A stretch of DNA of 64,000 nucleotides, from contig CBDCGU010000003.1 in assembly GCA_965216945.1 (NCBI GenBank), positions 1,116,001-1,180,000 of the forward strand. Direction: 5' to 3'. The position numbers and the translations under genes were made by a program. The stretch is from DATHZQ01 sp965216945. GTDB lineage: Bacteria > Actinomycetota > Acidimicrobiia > Spongiisociales > UBA5794. Below, in pieces: positions 33,376-42,128 of the stretch (position 1 is its first letter; the number at the start of each line of letters is the position of its first letter). Below the pieces are notes generated by a model that saw only the letters and a program-made list of their open reading frames with translations, made no database searches and was not told the origin of the DNA.

Positions 33376-33782
33376 GGCGTGGCCGCCAGCTCTTGAGTCG
33401 CCCGTGCTTCGAGGTGGAACGTCCACGACGGCACTCCCGGCATCGGGCTGTCGAAGGTGGCGTCGGCGATCGCGACCAGCTCATCGGGGGTTGCACCCGG
33501 CCCGCAGGCGAGGGTCACCCCATCGCCCAGCTCCCCGGCAAGGAGGTCGGCGAGCACCTGCTCGGCACGCTCCTGGCAGACGGCCCAGCCGGCGTCGACA
33601 CGAGAGCCGGCACGCACGCCCTCGTCGAGCGCCGAGCGCACGACGGCTTGCCCGTACACGAACATGAAGATGTTGACGATCGCGACCGTCACGATGAACG
33701 TGAACGTGACCGCCAGCATGATGCCGATCCCGATCTCGCCGCGCTCATCAGTGCCGTGCGTCGATCGCACGGCGGCGGGCAT
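33372..33782 (-). CDS. TadE-like minor pilin, first copy
   Basis: 136 residues from ATG 33782, which shares one base with the stop of the small pilin gene (TGATG). TDERGEIGIGIMLAVTFTFIVTVA is a class III/TadE prepilin-like N-terminus, followed by an outer domain with two cysteines (WAVCQERAEQ and VTLACGPGA) that could form a disulfide. Second of the four pilin-like genes in the operon. Confidence 0.8.
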   Translation of the reverse strand: MPAAVRSTHGTDERGEIGIGIMLAVTFTFIVTVAIVNIFMFVYGQAVVRSALDEGVRAGSRVDAGWAVCQERAEQVLADLLAGELGDGVTLACGPGATPDELVAIADATFDSPMPGVPSWTFHLEARATQELAATP

Positions 33783-33973
33783 CAGCTGTGCCCGAGAATC
33801 CGGCTCTTCACATCCTCGAAGACGTCCGTGACCAAACCGTCGAAGGCGATCTGGATGCCGAGAATGGCCACAACCGCCAGCACGGTCCACGCCAAGATCG
33901 CGGCAGTGTTGACCTCGCCACGCTCGCTGCCGGCGGATCGCACCGCAACCAGCACCCACATGATGGTGTTCAT
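33782..33973 (-). CDS. Small Flp-type pilin candidate
   Basis: 63 residues from ATG 33973, preceded by GGGAGGAAGC. A short polar leader with SERGEVNTAAILAWTVLAVVA looks like a type IVb prepilin cleavage site followed by a hydrophobic helix and a short amphipathic tail (AFDGLVTDVFEDVKSRIL). Size and position after tadC are those of a major Flp pilin. The canonical G/xxxxEY pattern is not perfect: Glu precedes Val-Asn and no Tyr follows, so processing is inferred. Confidence 0.7.
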   Translation of the reverse strand: MNTIMWVLVAVRSAGSERGEVNTAAILAWTVLAVVAILGIQIAFDGLVTDVFEDVKSRILGHS

Positions 33974-34057
33974 GCTTCCTCCCTGTACCTGGCAGGTCGC
34001 AGCGTACCCGCCTCGCTCGTATTGCACACCAGGAATCTCCAGCCACGCACACCCACC

Positions 34058-35011
34058 TCAACCGGTCCCGAAGATCAGCGATGGCACGGGTGCTCCTATG
34101 AAGAGGAGCAACACCGGGGCCAGGATGATCACGATGGGGATGATCAGCATCAGGCGTCGCCGCGCCGCTGCTTGCTGCAGATCGTCACGCCGCTGCGCCC
34201 TGAGATCCTTCGACAGGTCGAGAAGAGCATCGCCGAGATCGGCACCACGATCCTGGGCCGTGGCGAGCACGTTGTAGGTTCGCTGAGCCTCCGGCTCGCT
34301 CGTGAGGGCCGCCGCCCGCCGCAACGCCTCTGCCATCGACATACCGGAGGCCTGCAAGCGCAGCACCTCCGACAACTCGTCGACGAAGACCCCATTGCCG
34401 CGGTCGACGGCGTGCCGCAACGCATCGACCACACCGCCTCCGACGCGGGTGCGGAGCGCGATCAGCTGGTTGAACGTGTAGAGCTCGCCGCGCAGGCGTT
34501 CGCGACGTCGCTTGACCGCGGTGTTGACCTTGCTGCGGGCACTGGCGATGCCCAGAACGAATCCCAGCACACCGAAGAGCACCATGGTCTGCGTGCCGCC
34601 GATGAGCACGCCAAGTGCACCCAACCCTGCCGCATAGAGGAGACTCTGCCCCAGCGATCGCACGCGGAACTCGCGCACGCGCCGTTCGGCGGAGATACCG
34701 GGATACATACCGGCGTGGCGAAGCCGGGTGGCGAACTGCTCGTCGTTGCCGGCGCCGAGCAACTGCGAGAACCATGCGATGGTGGCGTCGAAGATCGGTC
34801 CGAACAGCCGCTGCATCGTCGACTCCGCCGTAGCCGATGCGGCGTGGGCCATGCCCGCCACGTCGTAGGAGCGGGCCAGCCGGCTGCGCGACACCGCAGC
34901 ATAGGGTCGGACCCGCGGCGCCAGCCGCTTGTGCGGGTCGAGCAAGATCCACATGACGGCCGTCACGGCGACTCCCCCTGTGAGCGCTGCGACGATCTCG
35001 AGCTGGCTCAT
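34058..35011 (-). CDS. tadC: Tad pilus membrane platform protein TadC
   Basis: 317 residues. Four hydrophobic segments: one at the N-terminus (VAALTGGVAVTAVMWILL), two in the middle (SLLYAAGLGALGVLIGG, MVLFGVLGFVLGIA) and one at the C-terminus (LMLIIPIVIILAPVLLLFIG). A type II secretion F domain lies between (FNQLIALRTRVGGGVVDALR, SMAEALRRAAAL, LGDALLDLSKDLR). It forms the inner-membrane platform with TadB. The start overlaps the tadB stop by ATGA. Typical in size. Confidence 0.88.
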   Translation of the reverse strand: MSQLEIVAALTGGVAVTAVMWILLDPHKRLAPRVRPYAAVSRSRLARSYDVAGMAHAASATAESTMQRLFGPIFDATIAWFSQLLGAGNDEQFATRLRHAGMYPGISAERRVREFRVRSLGQSLLYAAGLGALGVLIGGTQTMVLFGVLGFVLGIASARSKVNTAVKRRRERLRGELYTFNQLIALRTRVGGGVVDALRHAVDRGNGVFVDELSEVLRLQASGMSMAEALRRAAALTSEPEAQRTYNVLATAQDRGADLGDALLDLSKDLRAQRRDDLQQAAARRRLMLIIPIVIILAPVLLLFIGAPVPSLIFGTG

Positions 35012-35913
35012 CGCTGCACCGTCTCGGCGTCTGTGGCGACCGGAGCTCCGCCGCCGAGAACACGGGGTTCGCCCCGATCGCGGGACATCAGGCGCATGAT
35101 GAGGATGCCGAACGCCGACCACACCGCACCGACGATCACCACGAACTGGCCCGTGCTCGAGCGATAGAACTCCCGATAGTCCTCCGGCACCGTCGCCAGC
35201 AGAACGAGGACTGCCCAGGGCACCACCACGACCAGGAATCCCTCGATACGTTGCTCGAAGCCGGCGGTGCGGATCTCCTCGAGTGTTCGCAGATCTTCGG
35301 TGATGGCGTCCACGAGGTCACGCAACACGTCTTGTACCAGGTCGCCGCCGAACTCGTGGGCGAGGATGAGCACCTCGATGACCTTGTCCGACGTGGGGTC
35401 GGCGAGCTCCTCCTTCACGATCTCGAGCGCAGGTACGACGCCGAACATGCGGGCCTGGAGCGGAAAGCGAGCAAAGGCGAACTGCAAGGGCTTGGGCCCG
35501 TCGATGGCGAGCGACTCGACGGCGCGCGGCAGGGTTGCCCCCGACGACACATGGGCGAGGATGTCGCGGATGCCGTCCGGCCACGCCTGCTGGATCTCGG
35601 TGAGGTTGCGCTGCCGCTGCCGTGAGTAGTAGGCCTTGGGAACGAGCCCGACGGCGATCGCGGGGACCAGCGCGATGACGGGGCTCTGCGTGACGAGGAG
35701 CAGCAACACGTATGCGCCAAAACCCGCCGCCAGCGAACCGGTCCAGAACTGGCGCGGCGTCAGCTCGGAGCCTGCCTGGATCAGCCACAGTTGCCGGGAC
35801 GAGATCTGCGCCTTGGGCTTGGCCCTCACCTCGGTTTGGGGAGCGACCCGCAGGAACAGTGCCATGACCAGGTAGACGCACACGCCTCCAAGCAACGCAG
35901 CGAGGAGCCTCAT
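35008..35913 (-). CDS. tadB: Tad pilus membrane platform protein TadB
   Basis: 301 residues from ATG 35913 (overlapping the tadA stop). N-terminal helix, second hydrophobic pair at about 57-95, then the GspF-like domain (GIRDILAHVSSGATLPRAVESL, LVQDVLRDLVDAITEDLRTLEEIRTAG) and C-terminal helices. Partner of TadC. The arrangement tadA-tadB-tadC is the conserved core of actinobacterial Tad loci. Confidence 0.9.
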   Translation of the reverse strand: MRLLAALLGGVCVYLVMALFLRVAPQTEVRAKPKAQISSRQLWLIQAGSELTPRQFWTGSLAAGFGAYVLLLLVTQSPVIALVPAIAVGLVPKAYYSRQRQRNLTEIQQAWPDGIRDILAHVSSGATLPRAVESLAIDGPKPLQFAFARFPLQARMFGVVPALEIVKEELADPTSDKVIEVLILAHEFGGDLVQDVLRDLVDAITEDLRTLEEIRTAGFEQRIEGFLVVVVPWAVLVLLATVPEDYREFYRSSTGQFVVIVGAVWSAFGILIMRLMSRDRGEPRVLGGGAPVATDAETVQR

Positions 35914-37187
35914 AGGTGCGGCCTCCACTCGCCGGCCATCAGGTCTTTGATGGTGACGCTCTCCGGCAATATCTCCTCGACCCGCCTCACCACATCCGGT
36001 TGGGGCAGCGCCCCGGTCCACTCCATCGGGGCGTCCCGCGTCTCCCGTGTGAAGATCGGCTCGGTGGTGAAGTCGTCCGCAGCCATCGACGGGGCGATAC
36101 CCAGGATCTCGCCCACCTTTCGGCTGGGGCCGTGACCACCGGAACCGATGCGTCTGTCGAGGTGGACCACCACGTCGATGCCCCTGGCAAAGCTCCGCCG
36201 GGCAACGCCTTCGGGGATGTTCTCGCCCGCCTTGAGAGAGTTCTCGACCAAAGCCGACAACGCCTCGCGCGCCGAGTTGGCGTGCACCGTGCAGGTGAAA
36301 CCACATCCCGCATTGACCGCCCGCGTCAGTTCGTAGGCCTCCTCACCACGTACCTCGCCAACACAGAGGAGGTCGACACGCTGCGCCAGGCAGACCTTGA
36401 TCAGGTCACGGAGCGAATACCGCCGCCCGCCGTCCATCGACACCCCCGACGCCTCGTAGAAGGACGAGTGGAGTGAGAGGGGAATGTGCAGCTCGCGCAC
36501 CTCCTCCACCATGCGGATACAGATGTCGTCTGGCACTGCTCGCAGGTAGGCGCTCATCGCCGTGGTCTTCCCGGCGCCGGTCGGACCCGAGAACAGCGTC
36601 GAAGCACTCACCTGGGCGAGGGCCCACAGAAACGAAGCCGCACTCGCCGGCAGCGATCGGCGATCGACGAGCGTGGCGAGCGTCTCGTCGGCGATGGTGT
36701 ACTTCCGCAGCGTCACCGAGAGACGGTCGGACACCGGGGGGATCACCGCCGTGAGACGTGCCTTGCCATCGAGCACGCGCGCCTGCTGGATGGCGGACGT
36801 GGCGTCGAGCCGCCGGTTGGTGCCGGCGAGCATGCGGTCCACGATCTGGCGGTTCTCGCCCTCCGTCGTCGGTGCCATCAGCGCCTCCAGCCGGCCCGAG
36901 CTCCCGATGTAGGAGATGCGATCGCCCTCGATGAAGATCTCTTCCACGTCGGGACGCTCCAGCAACTCGGTGATCGGCCCAAATCCCGCAATCGCATGCC
37001 ACAGGCGGCGGGACATCTCCGTGGGGTCGCGCAGCGGCTGGGTGTCGCCGGCGTGAGCAGCCGTCTGGTAGCTCTGCACCGTCTCGTTGACGAGTCGCTG
37101 GATCGCCTCCATGTCTGCGTCCGGAGAGAGCTTGCGTTCCTCCACCTCCTCGGCGAGATGCCGCCGCAGGTCGTGATAGACACTCAT
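35910..37187 (-). CDS. tadA: Tad pilus secretion ATPase TadA/CpaF
   Basis: 425 residues, cytosolic hexameric ATPase powering pilus assembly. Motifs: GPITELLERPDVEEIFIEG and N-terminal domain, Walker A FSGPTGAGKTTAM (about 199-211), Asp box DDICIRMVEEVREL, Walker B LCVGEVRGEEAYEL, and His box CTVHANSAREAL. No prepilin-peptidase or secretin gene is found with it, so these are encoded elsewhere or not needed. It overlaps both neighbours by four bases. Confidence 0.96.
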   Translation of the reverse strand: MSVYHDLRRHLAEEVEERKLSPDADMEAIQRLVNETVQSYQTAAHAGDTQPLRDPTEMSRRLWHAIAGFGPITELLERPDVEEIFIEGDRISYIGSSGRLEALMAPTTEGENRQIVDRMLAGTNRRLDATSAIQQARVLDGKARLTAVIPPVSDRLSVTLRKYTIADETLATLVDRRSLPASAASFLWALAQVSASTLFSGPTGAGKTTAMSAYLRAVPDDICIRMVEEVRELHIPLSLHSSFYEASGVSMDGGRRYSLRDLIKVCLAQRVDLLCVGEVRGEEAYELTRAVNAGCGFTCTVHANSAREALSALVENSLKAGENIPEGVARRSFARGIDVVVHLDRRIGSGGHGPSRKVGEILGIAPSMAADDFTTEPIFTRETRDAPMEWTGALPQPDVVRRVEEILPESVTIKDLMAGEWRPHL

Positions 37188-38440
37188 GCCGGCTCGTTGT
37201 CGGCGCCCGACGTGCGACCACCCCGGCGGCGACGCGTCGCGGGAGCGCTGAAGCTGTCGGCGATGCGCCCCAGCTTGCGGAGGAAGCCACCACCACGGAC
37301 CAACTCGCCCTGCCAGGATGCCTTGCGCACCCTGGTGTCTGCCGGCAGGAACACGAGAGCGGCCGGCGAAACCGAACGCGCCAGCTCGTCGGCGATCTCA
37401 CCTTGCACGAACTGGCTGGACGGGGATTGGTTGACCGCCACCAACAGCGGAGCCGACGTCAGGCTGCGGGCGTCGCTCGCGAGTGCGAGGACGCGAGAGC
37501 TGCCGAGCGGACTCGGGCTCGTGACGGCAACCACCGCGTCGGCGATGGAGACCAGCCGCCGCCCTACATCGAAGCGACCCGCCGTCCCGGCGAAGCTGGA
37601 AAGGTCCTCGAGATGCCGGTTCACCTTGACGACGACATGCGCAAATCCCGTGGCCAGCTCACCGACCAGGTCTGCTGCCTCCGACTCCGACAGGTTCTCC
37701 CATTCCCGCGGGTTGGGGATACCGCCGATGACTCCGAACCCCTCCGGGTGACGCACGAACGCATCGTCGAGCGACGAGCGCAGCCGCAGGTGCTCGGTCG
37801 CCGTGAAGATGTTCGGCGTGAGTGGAAGGCCCAATCGCTGGGCGATCGACGGCTCGAGCGTGTCCATGTCCACGAGCACGGACGGCTCACCGCGGGCGAC
37901 GAGCAGCTGAGCGAGACCCACGGCGACCTCGGTGACGCCGTCGCTTCCCGTCACCACGATCACGGTGCCGCGACCGATATGGGCCGACGGCCGATCGATG
38001 CCCTGGGAAGGAGTCGGCTCAGACCGGCCTGGCTCGATCGCTTCGATGATCTCGGAGAAGTCGCTGTCGATCCTGCTCTGGCCCACCGCATCGGCAACGG
38101 CACGGACGATCTCGGCGGCCGACGAGTCGGAAGCGACGGCGGCGTCGACCCCTGCTGCGAGCAACCGGTCCTTGGCGAAGGCGCCGCGGTCCGCATCGAA
38201 GATCCCGACCACGATCCGGCCCCGCGCCTGCAGCCGGTCGACCAGGCGAGGCGACAGCACGCTCGAGACATCATCGATCACGAGCACATCGAACTCGAGC
38301 TCCACTGCATCGTCCTGCGTCAGTACGGTGCCCACGACCCGCATGCCGCCGTGGTCGCTGACATAGTTGATCAGCTCCGTGACCCAAGAGCGCTGGGAGG
38401 ATCCGAAGCAGACCGTAGGCTCGACGCGGGTTCGCGCCAT
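37184..38440 (-). CDS. tadZ: Tad pilus localisation protein TadZ/CpaE
   Basis: 418 residues. An N-terminal receiver-like domain (EFDVLVIDDVSSVLSPRLV, RGRIVVGIFDADRG) is followed by a degenerate MinD/ParA-type ATPase (TVIVVTGSDGVTEVAVGLAQLL, then SVLVDMDTLEPSIAQRLGL). The Walker A is atypical: the glycine-rich loop lacks the usual KGG[VT]GK[TS], as in many TadZ. It positions the secretion machinery. ATG 38440 is one base after the cpaB stop; ATG 38452 would add four residues (MVAD). Confidence 0.85.
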   Translation of the reverse strand: MARTRVEPTVCFGSSQRSWVTELINYVSDHGGMRVVGTVLTQDDAVELEFDVLVIDDVSSVLSPRLVDRLQARGRIVVGIFDADRGAFAKDRLLAAGVDAAVASDSSAAEIVRAVADAVGQSRIDSDFSEIIEAIEPGRSEPTPSQGIDRPSAHIGRGTVIVVTGSDGVTEVAVGLAQLLVARGEPSVLVDMDTLEPSIAQRLGLPLTPNIFTATEHLRLRSSLDDAFVRHPEGFGVIGGIPNPREWENLSESEAADLVGELATGFAHVVVKVNRHLEDLSSFAGTAGRFDVGRRLVSIADAVVAVTSPSPLGSSRVLALASDARSLTSAPLLVAVNQSPSSQFVQGEIADELARSVSPAALVFLPADTRVRKASWQGELVRGGGFLRKLGRIADSFSAPATRRRRGGRTSGADNEPA

Positions 38441-38441
38441 G

Positions 38442-39194
38442 TCAGCCACCATCCCGCTCGGTCGTGTCCTCTGTCGTGTCCGGAGGCGGCTCGACGTCGG
38501 CGAGCCGCTCGAGTACGACAGCCGGTGCGCCCGTCGAGCGCAGAATGTGGAGGTCCCCGAATTCGAGTGCTCGTGCGATGGCCAGCGCCTGCACATCGTC
38601 GACGGCCACGGTCACGGCGTAGCTGGCACCCGAGCCGAACGCACCGGAGCTCTCCCCGGGGATGTCGAGCACCTCGATGTCGGTGGCGATGTAGTGGGGG
38701 CCCGCCTCATCGAACCCGATGACGTCGACGCGGTCCCCAACCGCCAACACGCCACCCACGGCCCGGTTGATGTCCAGAGGCACGGACATGGCTCGCAGAC
38801 CCTCTGGCGTCTCCACCGGACGCAGATCGGTGTCGAGCAACGGTTCGCCCGGCGAGATCAACCGGGTGGCAACCGACCCTTCGAGCAGGGTTGCGTCCTC
38901 GAGGGTGATCATGCGATCGCCGAACGACCCGGAAGCGGGAATCTCGACGTACTCCACGAGATCGCTCGTGATGAGGTTGCCCGAGCGAATCTCCTCGGCG
39001 GCCACGGCAACCTCGATCACGTCCTGCTGCGAGCGCATCCACATCAGGATGAGGAGAAAGGCAAGGAGGCCCGAGACGATGGCCACGACGTGGAGCAGGC
39101 CGAAGCGGCTGCCGAGGCTCCTTCGCGGCGGGCCCTGCGGCTCCAGCGTCCGCAGCGGCAAGCCGCTCCCCTCGTTACGCTCCCCCACAGTCAT
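38442..39194 (-). CDS. cpaB: SAF-domain pilus assembly protein CpaB/RcpC
   Basis: 250 residues from ATG 39194, with AAGGAG upstream. A cytosolic N-terminus, one transmembrane helix (LHVVAIVSGLLAFLLILMW), then a SAF domain (EEIRSGNLITSDLVEYVEIPA, LISPGEPLLDTDL) and a beta-rich region AMSVPLDINRAVGGVLAVGDRVDV. First gene of the Tad operon; the upstream region 39195-39346 holds the promoter. Confidence 0.88.
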   Translation of the reverse strand: MTVGERNEGSGLPLRTLEPQGPPRRSLGSRFGLLHVVAIVSGLLAFLLILMWMRSQQDVIEVAVAAEEIRSGNLITSDLVEYVEIPASGSFGDRMITLEDATLLEGSVATRLISPGEPLLDTDLRPVETPEGLRAMSVPLDINRAVGGVLAVGDRVDVIGFDEAGPHYIATDIEVLDIPGESSGAFGSGASYAVTVAVDDVQALAIARALEFGDLHILRSTGAPAVVLERLADVEPPPDTTEDTTERDGG

Positions 39195-39346
39195 CCCCTG
39201 CTCCTTCGGTGCGTGCGCACAATGGTACAAAATATGGATGGCGTTTGACAAGGCATCCTTGCCGTTAGCAACTTCATTGTGATATCGTTAACCATCGCAA
39301 GAGAGAGTGAGCACTCCCCCTGCACGGGGAATGACGAGGAGAGCAG

Positions 39347-39601
39347 ATGGCCCTCGATTTCGACCAGATCCTCGCGGCCTACAAGGAGCGCTACCCCCCG
39401 ACGCTCAATACCGCTCAGGTCGCCGAGATGCTCGGCTCCACCGCCGAGGTGGTGCGTTCGAAGGTCTCATCGGGGGAGATCCCGGCGTATCGGTGGGGCA
39501 AGAACTTCCGCTACTTCCGCGACGAGGTGCTCGACTGGTTGCGGCAGCAAGCAGTGCAACAGGCGGCGGTGGAGGTCGGCGACAAGGCGTCCACCGGCTG
39601 A
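39347..39601 (+). CDS. BldC/excisionase-like helix-turn-helix protein
   Basis: 84 residues, MerR/excisionase-type winged helix: LNTAQVAEMLGSTAEVVRSKVSSGEIPAYRWG, then FRYFRDEVLDWLRQ. It has no ligand domain, as in BldC, a small cooperative DNA-binding developmental regulator of actinomycetes. It is divergent from cpaB, so it may control pilus genes. No phage or recombinase gene is near, so a true excisionase role is unlikely. Confidence 0.85.
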   Translation: MALDFDQILAAYKERYPPTLNTAQVAEMLGSTAEVVRSKVSSGEIPAYRWGKNFRYFRDEVLDWLRQQAVQQAAVEVGDKASTG

Positions 39602-39711
39602 CACGAACACACCAACGACGCGGCTGCTCGAGCAGTCGACCCTCGTAGGCTCACTACCACGTTCGACTCGGACGGCTCAGCTCGAACCTTGGCCCGGGGC
39701 TGTTGCTGCCC

Positions 39712-40254
39712 TCATGATCGTTCCTTCACGATCGCCGCCAGCTTCGTCCAGGCCACGGCCCACCGGTTGCCACCAGGGCTTTCCACCAACAGGTGGTCTT
39801 CGGCGACCACCGTCACCCGACCCCGCACGTCGATGTGATCCCCGAGCAGCCGAACCAAGGTGCCCTCGACCTCGAGCATGCCGGCGTACGCCCGGAGCGA
39901 GCCGTACGCACGTTCGCCCGTCGTCCCCCCACTCCCCGAGTCGAAATGCACCAAGTCGATCGCAGGAATGCTGAGCGCAGCGGACAGGCTGCGGGTCGAC
40001 AGCATCGCCAGGTCACCCCGCGCGGCGGTGAGCCGGCCGGTGAAGGTGTGCTCGCCGAGCGTCACCGTGACCTGATCGCCGCGCTGCATCGCCTCCCACA
40101 GCGCATCGACCAGGCGGCGCCGGCGCAGACGGAGCTGTTCGGCGTCGGATTCCCACGCCGCCATGTCGCGCTCCCATTCGCGCGCACCACTCCGAGCGAC
40201 GTCGGCGAGCTCTCCCGATGTCGGGTCGAAGGCGTAGTCCCCTTCGGGCACCAC
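39712..40254 (-). CDS. Hypothetical actinobacterial protein
   Basis: 180 residues, soluble, no signal peptide. An N-terminal helical part (GEWERDMAAWESDAEQL-like REWERDMAAWESDAEQLRLR) and central beta segments (GDQVTVTLGEHTFTGRLTA, LVRLLGDHIDVRGRVTVVAED) suggest an Sm/SH3-like barrel. It starts three bases after the BldC-like gene 40258-40503 and is co-transcribed with it. I recognise no family with known function. Confidence 0.7.
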   Translation of the reverse strand: MVPEGDYAFDPTSGELADVARSGAREWERDMAAWESDAEQLRLRRRRLVDALWEAMQRGDQVTVTLGEHTFTGRLTAARGDLAMLSTRSLSAALSIPAIDLVHFDSGSGGTTGERAYGSLRAYAGMLEVEGTLVRLLGDHIDVRGRVTVVAEDHLLVESPGGNRWAVAWTKLAAIVKERS

Positions 40255-40257
40255 GGC

Positions 40258-40503
40258 TCAGGCGTCGACCGTCTCGTCGTCCTCGACGTCTTCGAGATCG
40301 GGGTCACCCGGTGTCACCGGGAAGCTGCGGAGCCACTCGAAGATCTCGTCGCGGAAGAACCGGAACGTACGGCCCCCGGGAAGCCGGTAGGAAGGGATCT
40401 GCCCCTCCCGCGCCATCCGCCGCACAACCTGGATGTTCATGCCGAGCAACTCAGCAACCATGGCCGTGTCAAGGACTGGCGGGAACTCCTCGGTGTGGTC
40501 CAT
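40258..40503 (-). CDS. Second BldC/excisionase-like helix-turn-helix protein
   Basis: 81 residues: LDTAMVAELLGMNIQVVRRMAREGQIPSYRLP, then TFRFFRDEIFEWLRSF, clearly homologous to the protein at 39347-39601. The C-terminus is very acidic (DPDLEDVEDDETVDA). It leads a two-gene operon with the hypothetical 39712-40254. Confidence 0.85.
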   Translation of the reverse strand: MDHTEEFPPVLDTAMVAELLGMNIQVVRRMAREGQIPSYRLPGGRTFRFFRDEIFEWLRSFPVTPGDPDLEDVEDDETVDA

Positions 40504-40574
40504 ACCGACTCCTTAGCTCGTTCAACAACACCTTACAGTATTTGATGACCACGCGGCCAATCCCGTCGAGCGCG

Positions 40575-41123
40575 CTATCCCGGCTCGAGCGCGGTGGCGA
40601 ACCGTTGCGCCATCGTCGTGTCGTAACCAACCAGCAGCACCTCGTCCGGCAGGTCGTGCCGGGATGCCCAGTCGATGACGGCTCCGGCCAGCACCGCCGT
40701 CGCCTCGTCCGGTGGGTACCCGAAGATACCGGCGGAGATGGCCGGAAATGCGATGCTGCGCACCCCGGCGTCCCTTGCCGCGGCCAGTGCGGCAGTCGTC
40801 GCCGAGGCCAGCATGCCAGGGTTGTCCTGCCCTTCCCGGTAGCGCGGCCCGACGACGTGCACGACGACGTCGGCGGGCATGGGCCCGGCAGACGTCACGG
40901 CCGCCTGCCCGGGACCGACCGGGCCATGGTCTCGTACCCACTGATCGGATTCGGCTTGCACGTGCGGTGCACCCGCCCGGGCGATGGCGAGCGCCACGCC
41001 ACCGCCGTGGGCCAGCGACTCGTTGGCGGCGTTGACGATCGCATCCACCTCGAGCGCAGTGATGTCGCCCCGTACCGCGGAGATGCGAGTCGAGCCCACG
41101 GTGCGTTGTGCGAGGACGTCCAT
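40575..41123 (-). CDS. Macrodomain protein (ADP-ribose/O-acetyl-ADP-ribose hydrolase type)
   Basis: 182 residues from ATG 41123. VRGDITALEVDAIVNAANESLAHGGGVALAI is the classical macrodomain ADP-ribose site, followed by HVVGPRYREG and IAFPAISAGIFGYPPDEA. Such proteins hydrolyse O-acetyl-ADP-ribose or remove ADP-ribose from proteins or nucleic acids. Stands alone, divergent from the LLM frame; no ADP-ribosyltransferase is next to it. Confidence 0.93.
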   Translation of the reverse strand: MDVLAQRTVGSTRISAVRGDITALEVDAIVNAANESLAHGGGVALAIARAGAPHVQAESDQWVRDHGPVGPGQAAVTSAGPMPADVVVHVVGPRYREGQDNPGMLASATTAALAAARDAGVRSIAFPAISAGIFGYPPDEATAVLAGAVIDWASRHDLPDEVLLVGYDTTMAQRFATALEPG

Positions 41124-41223
41124 CGACCCGCACGGTAGTGGGCGGGACTGACACGTTGTGACCGCCACCTGCCGGCGAGCCGTCGTCGCACCATCGCCGT
41201 CCCGAGCCGTCTACGCTCCGCCC

Positions 41224-42083
41224 GTGCACTACGGACTCGCCTACGCCAACACCGGACCCGCCACCGAACCCGCATTCGCCGCTCGCTTCGCGCGAGCTGC
41301 AGAAGCCGCCGGTTTCGAGTCACTCTGGACCGTGGAGCACGTCATCTGGCCGGCCAGCTACTCCTCGGTCTACCCGTACCACCCGTCGGGCAAGATGCCC
41401 GGCGACCACAGCACGCCGATCCCCGATCCACTGATCTGGCTCACATGGGTCGCCGCCGCCACGAGCACGATCCGGCTGGCGACCGGCATCCTCCTCCTGC
41501 CCGAGCGTCAGCCGTTGGTGCTCGCCAAGGAGCTCGCCACGCTCGATGTTCTGTCGGGGGCCGGCTCGACCTCGGCATCGGCATCGGCTGGCTTCGGGAG
41601 GAGTTCGAGGCGTTGGACATCCCGTTCACCGGGCGCGCGGCCAGGACCGACGAATACGTCGCCGCATTGCGCACGGTGTGGAGTGGGGATGCGGCGAGCT
41701 TCGATGGCGAGTTCACCCGCTTCGCCGACGTCTCCTCCAACCCCAAACCAACGAACGGCACGATCCCGGTGTTCGTCGGCGGCCACTCACCGGGGGCGGC
41801 ACGGCGGGCAGGCCGGCTCGGCGACGGCTTCTGGCCCGGACGAGGTGGAGCGAACGAGATCGCTGCGCTGTTCGACATCGTGCGCCACGCGGCGGAGGAC
41901 GCCGGGCGCGACCCCGCATCGATCGAGCTGTGCGCCAGCCCGTCGCACGGTCTTCGTCATCTCGACGAGGAGGTGGCGGAGCTGCGCGAGCTCGGTGTCG
42001 ATCGGATCCTGATCCCTGCCTTCTACTTCTTCAAAGACCCCGAGGCCCGCCTGCCGGCGGCGATGGAGCGGCTGCGCTCCTAG
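41224..42083 (+). pseudogene. LLM-class (F420/flavin-dependent) oxidoreductase with a one-base frameshift
   Basis: GTG 41224 opens a luciferase-like protein: YGLAYANTGPATEPAFAARF, ESLWTVEHVIWPASYSS, IRLATGILLLPERQPLVLAKE. After LDVLSG the frame breaks; the next segment, RLDLGIGIGWLREEFEALDI to VFVGGHSPGAARRAGRLGDG and the end at 42083, continues one frame over. The switch falls on the run of five G at 41556-41560; a sixth G would restore one open frame of about 286 residues. All expected LLM segments are present on both sides, so this is a very recent inactivation or, more likely, an assembly or sequencing error in a homopolymer. Confidence 0.85.
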
Positions 42084-42128
42084 CGGTCCGTGGGCCGGGC
42101 CGGCAACGCCCCGGTTCCCGCGCCGGGG

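Noticed and set aside
39347..40503. Phage excisionases
   Set aside because: No integrase, attachment site or phage gene is nearby; similarity and context suit BldC-like regulators better.
40575..41123. Macrodomain protein as a component of the TPR conflict cassette (ADP-ribose link)
   Set aside because: Tempting because of the NAD connection, but it is 2.8 kb away, separated by LLM, hpt and M15 genes, and in its own transcript.
41556..41560. Programmed frameshift or selenocysteine recoding as an explanation for the LLM break
   Set aside because: No slippery heptamer, stimulatory hairpin or UGA is visible; a missing G in a homopolymer explains it more simply.
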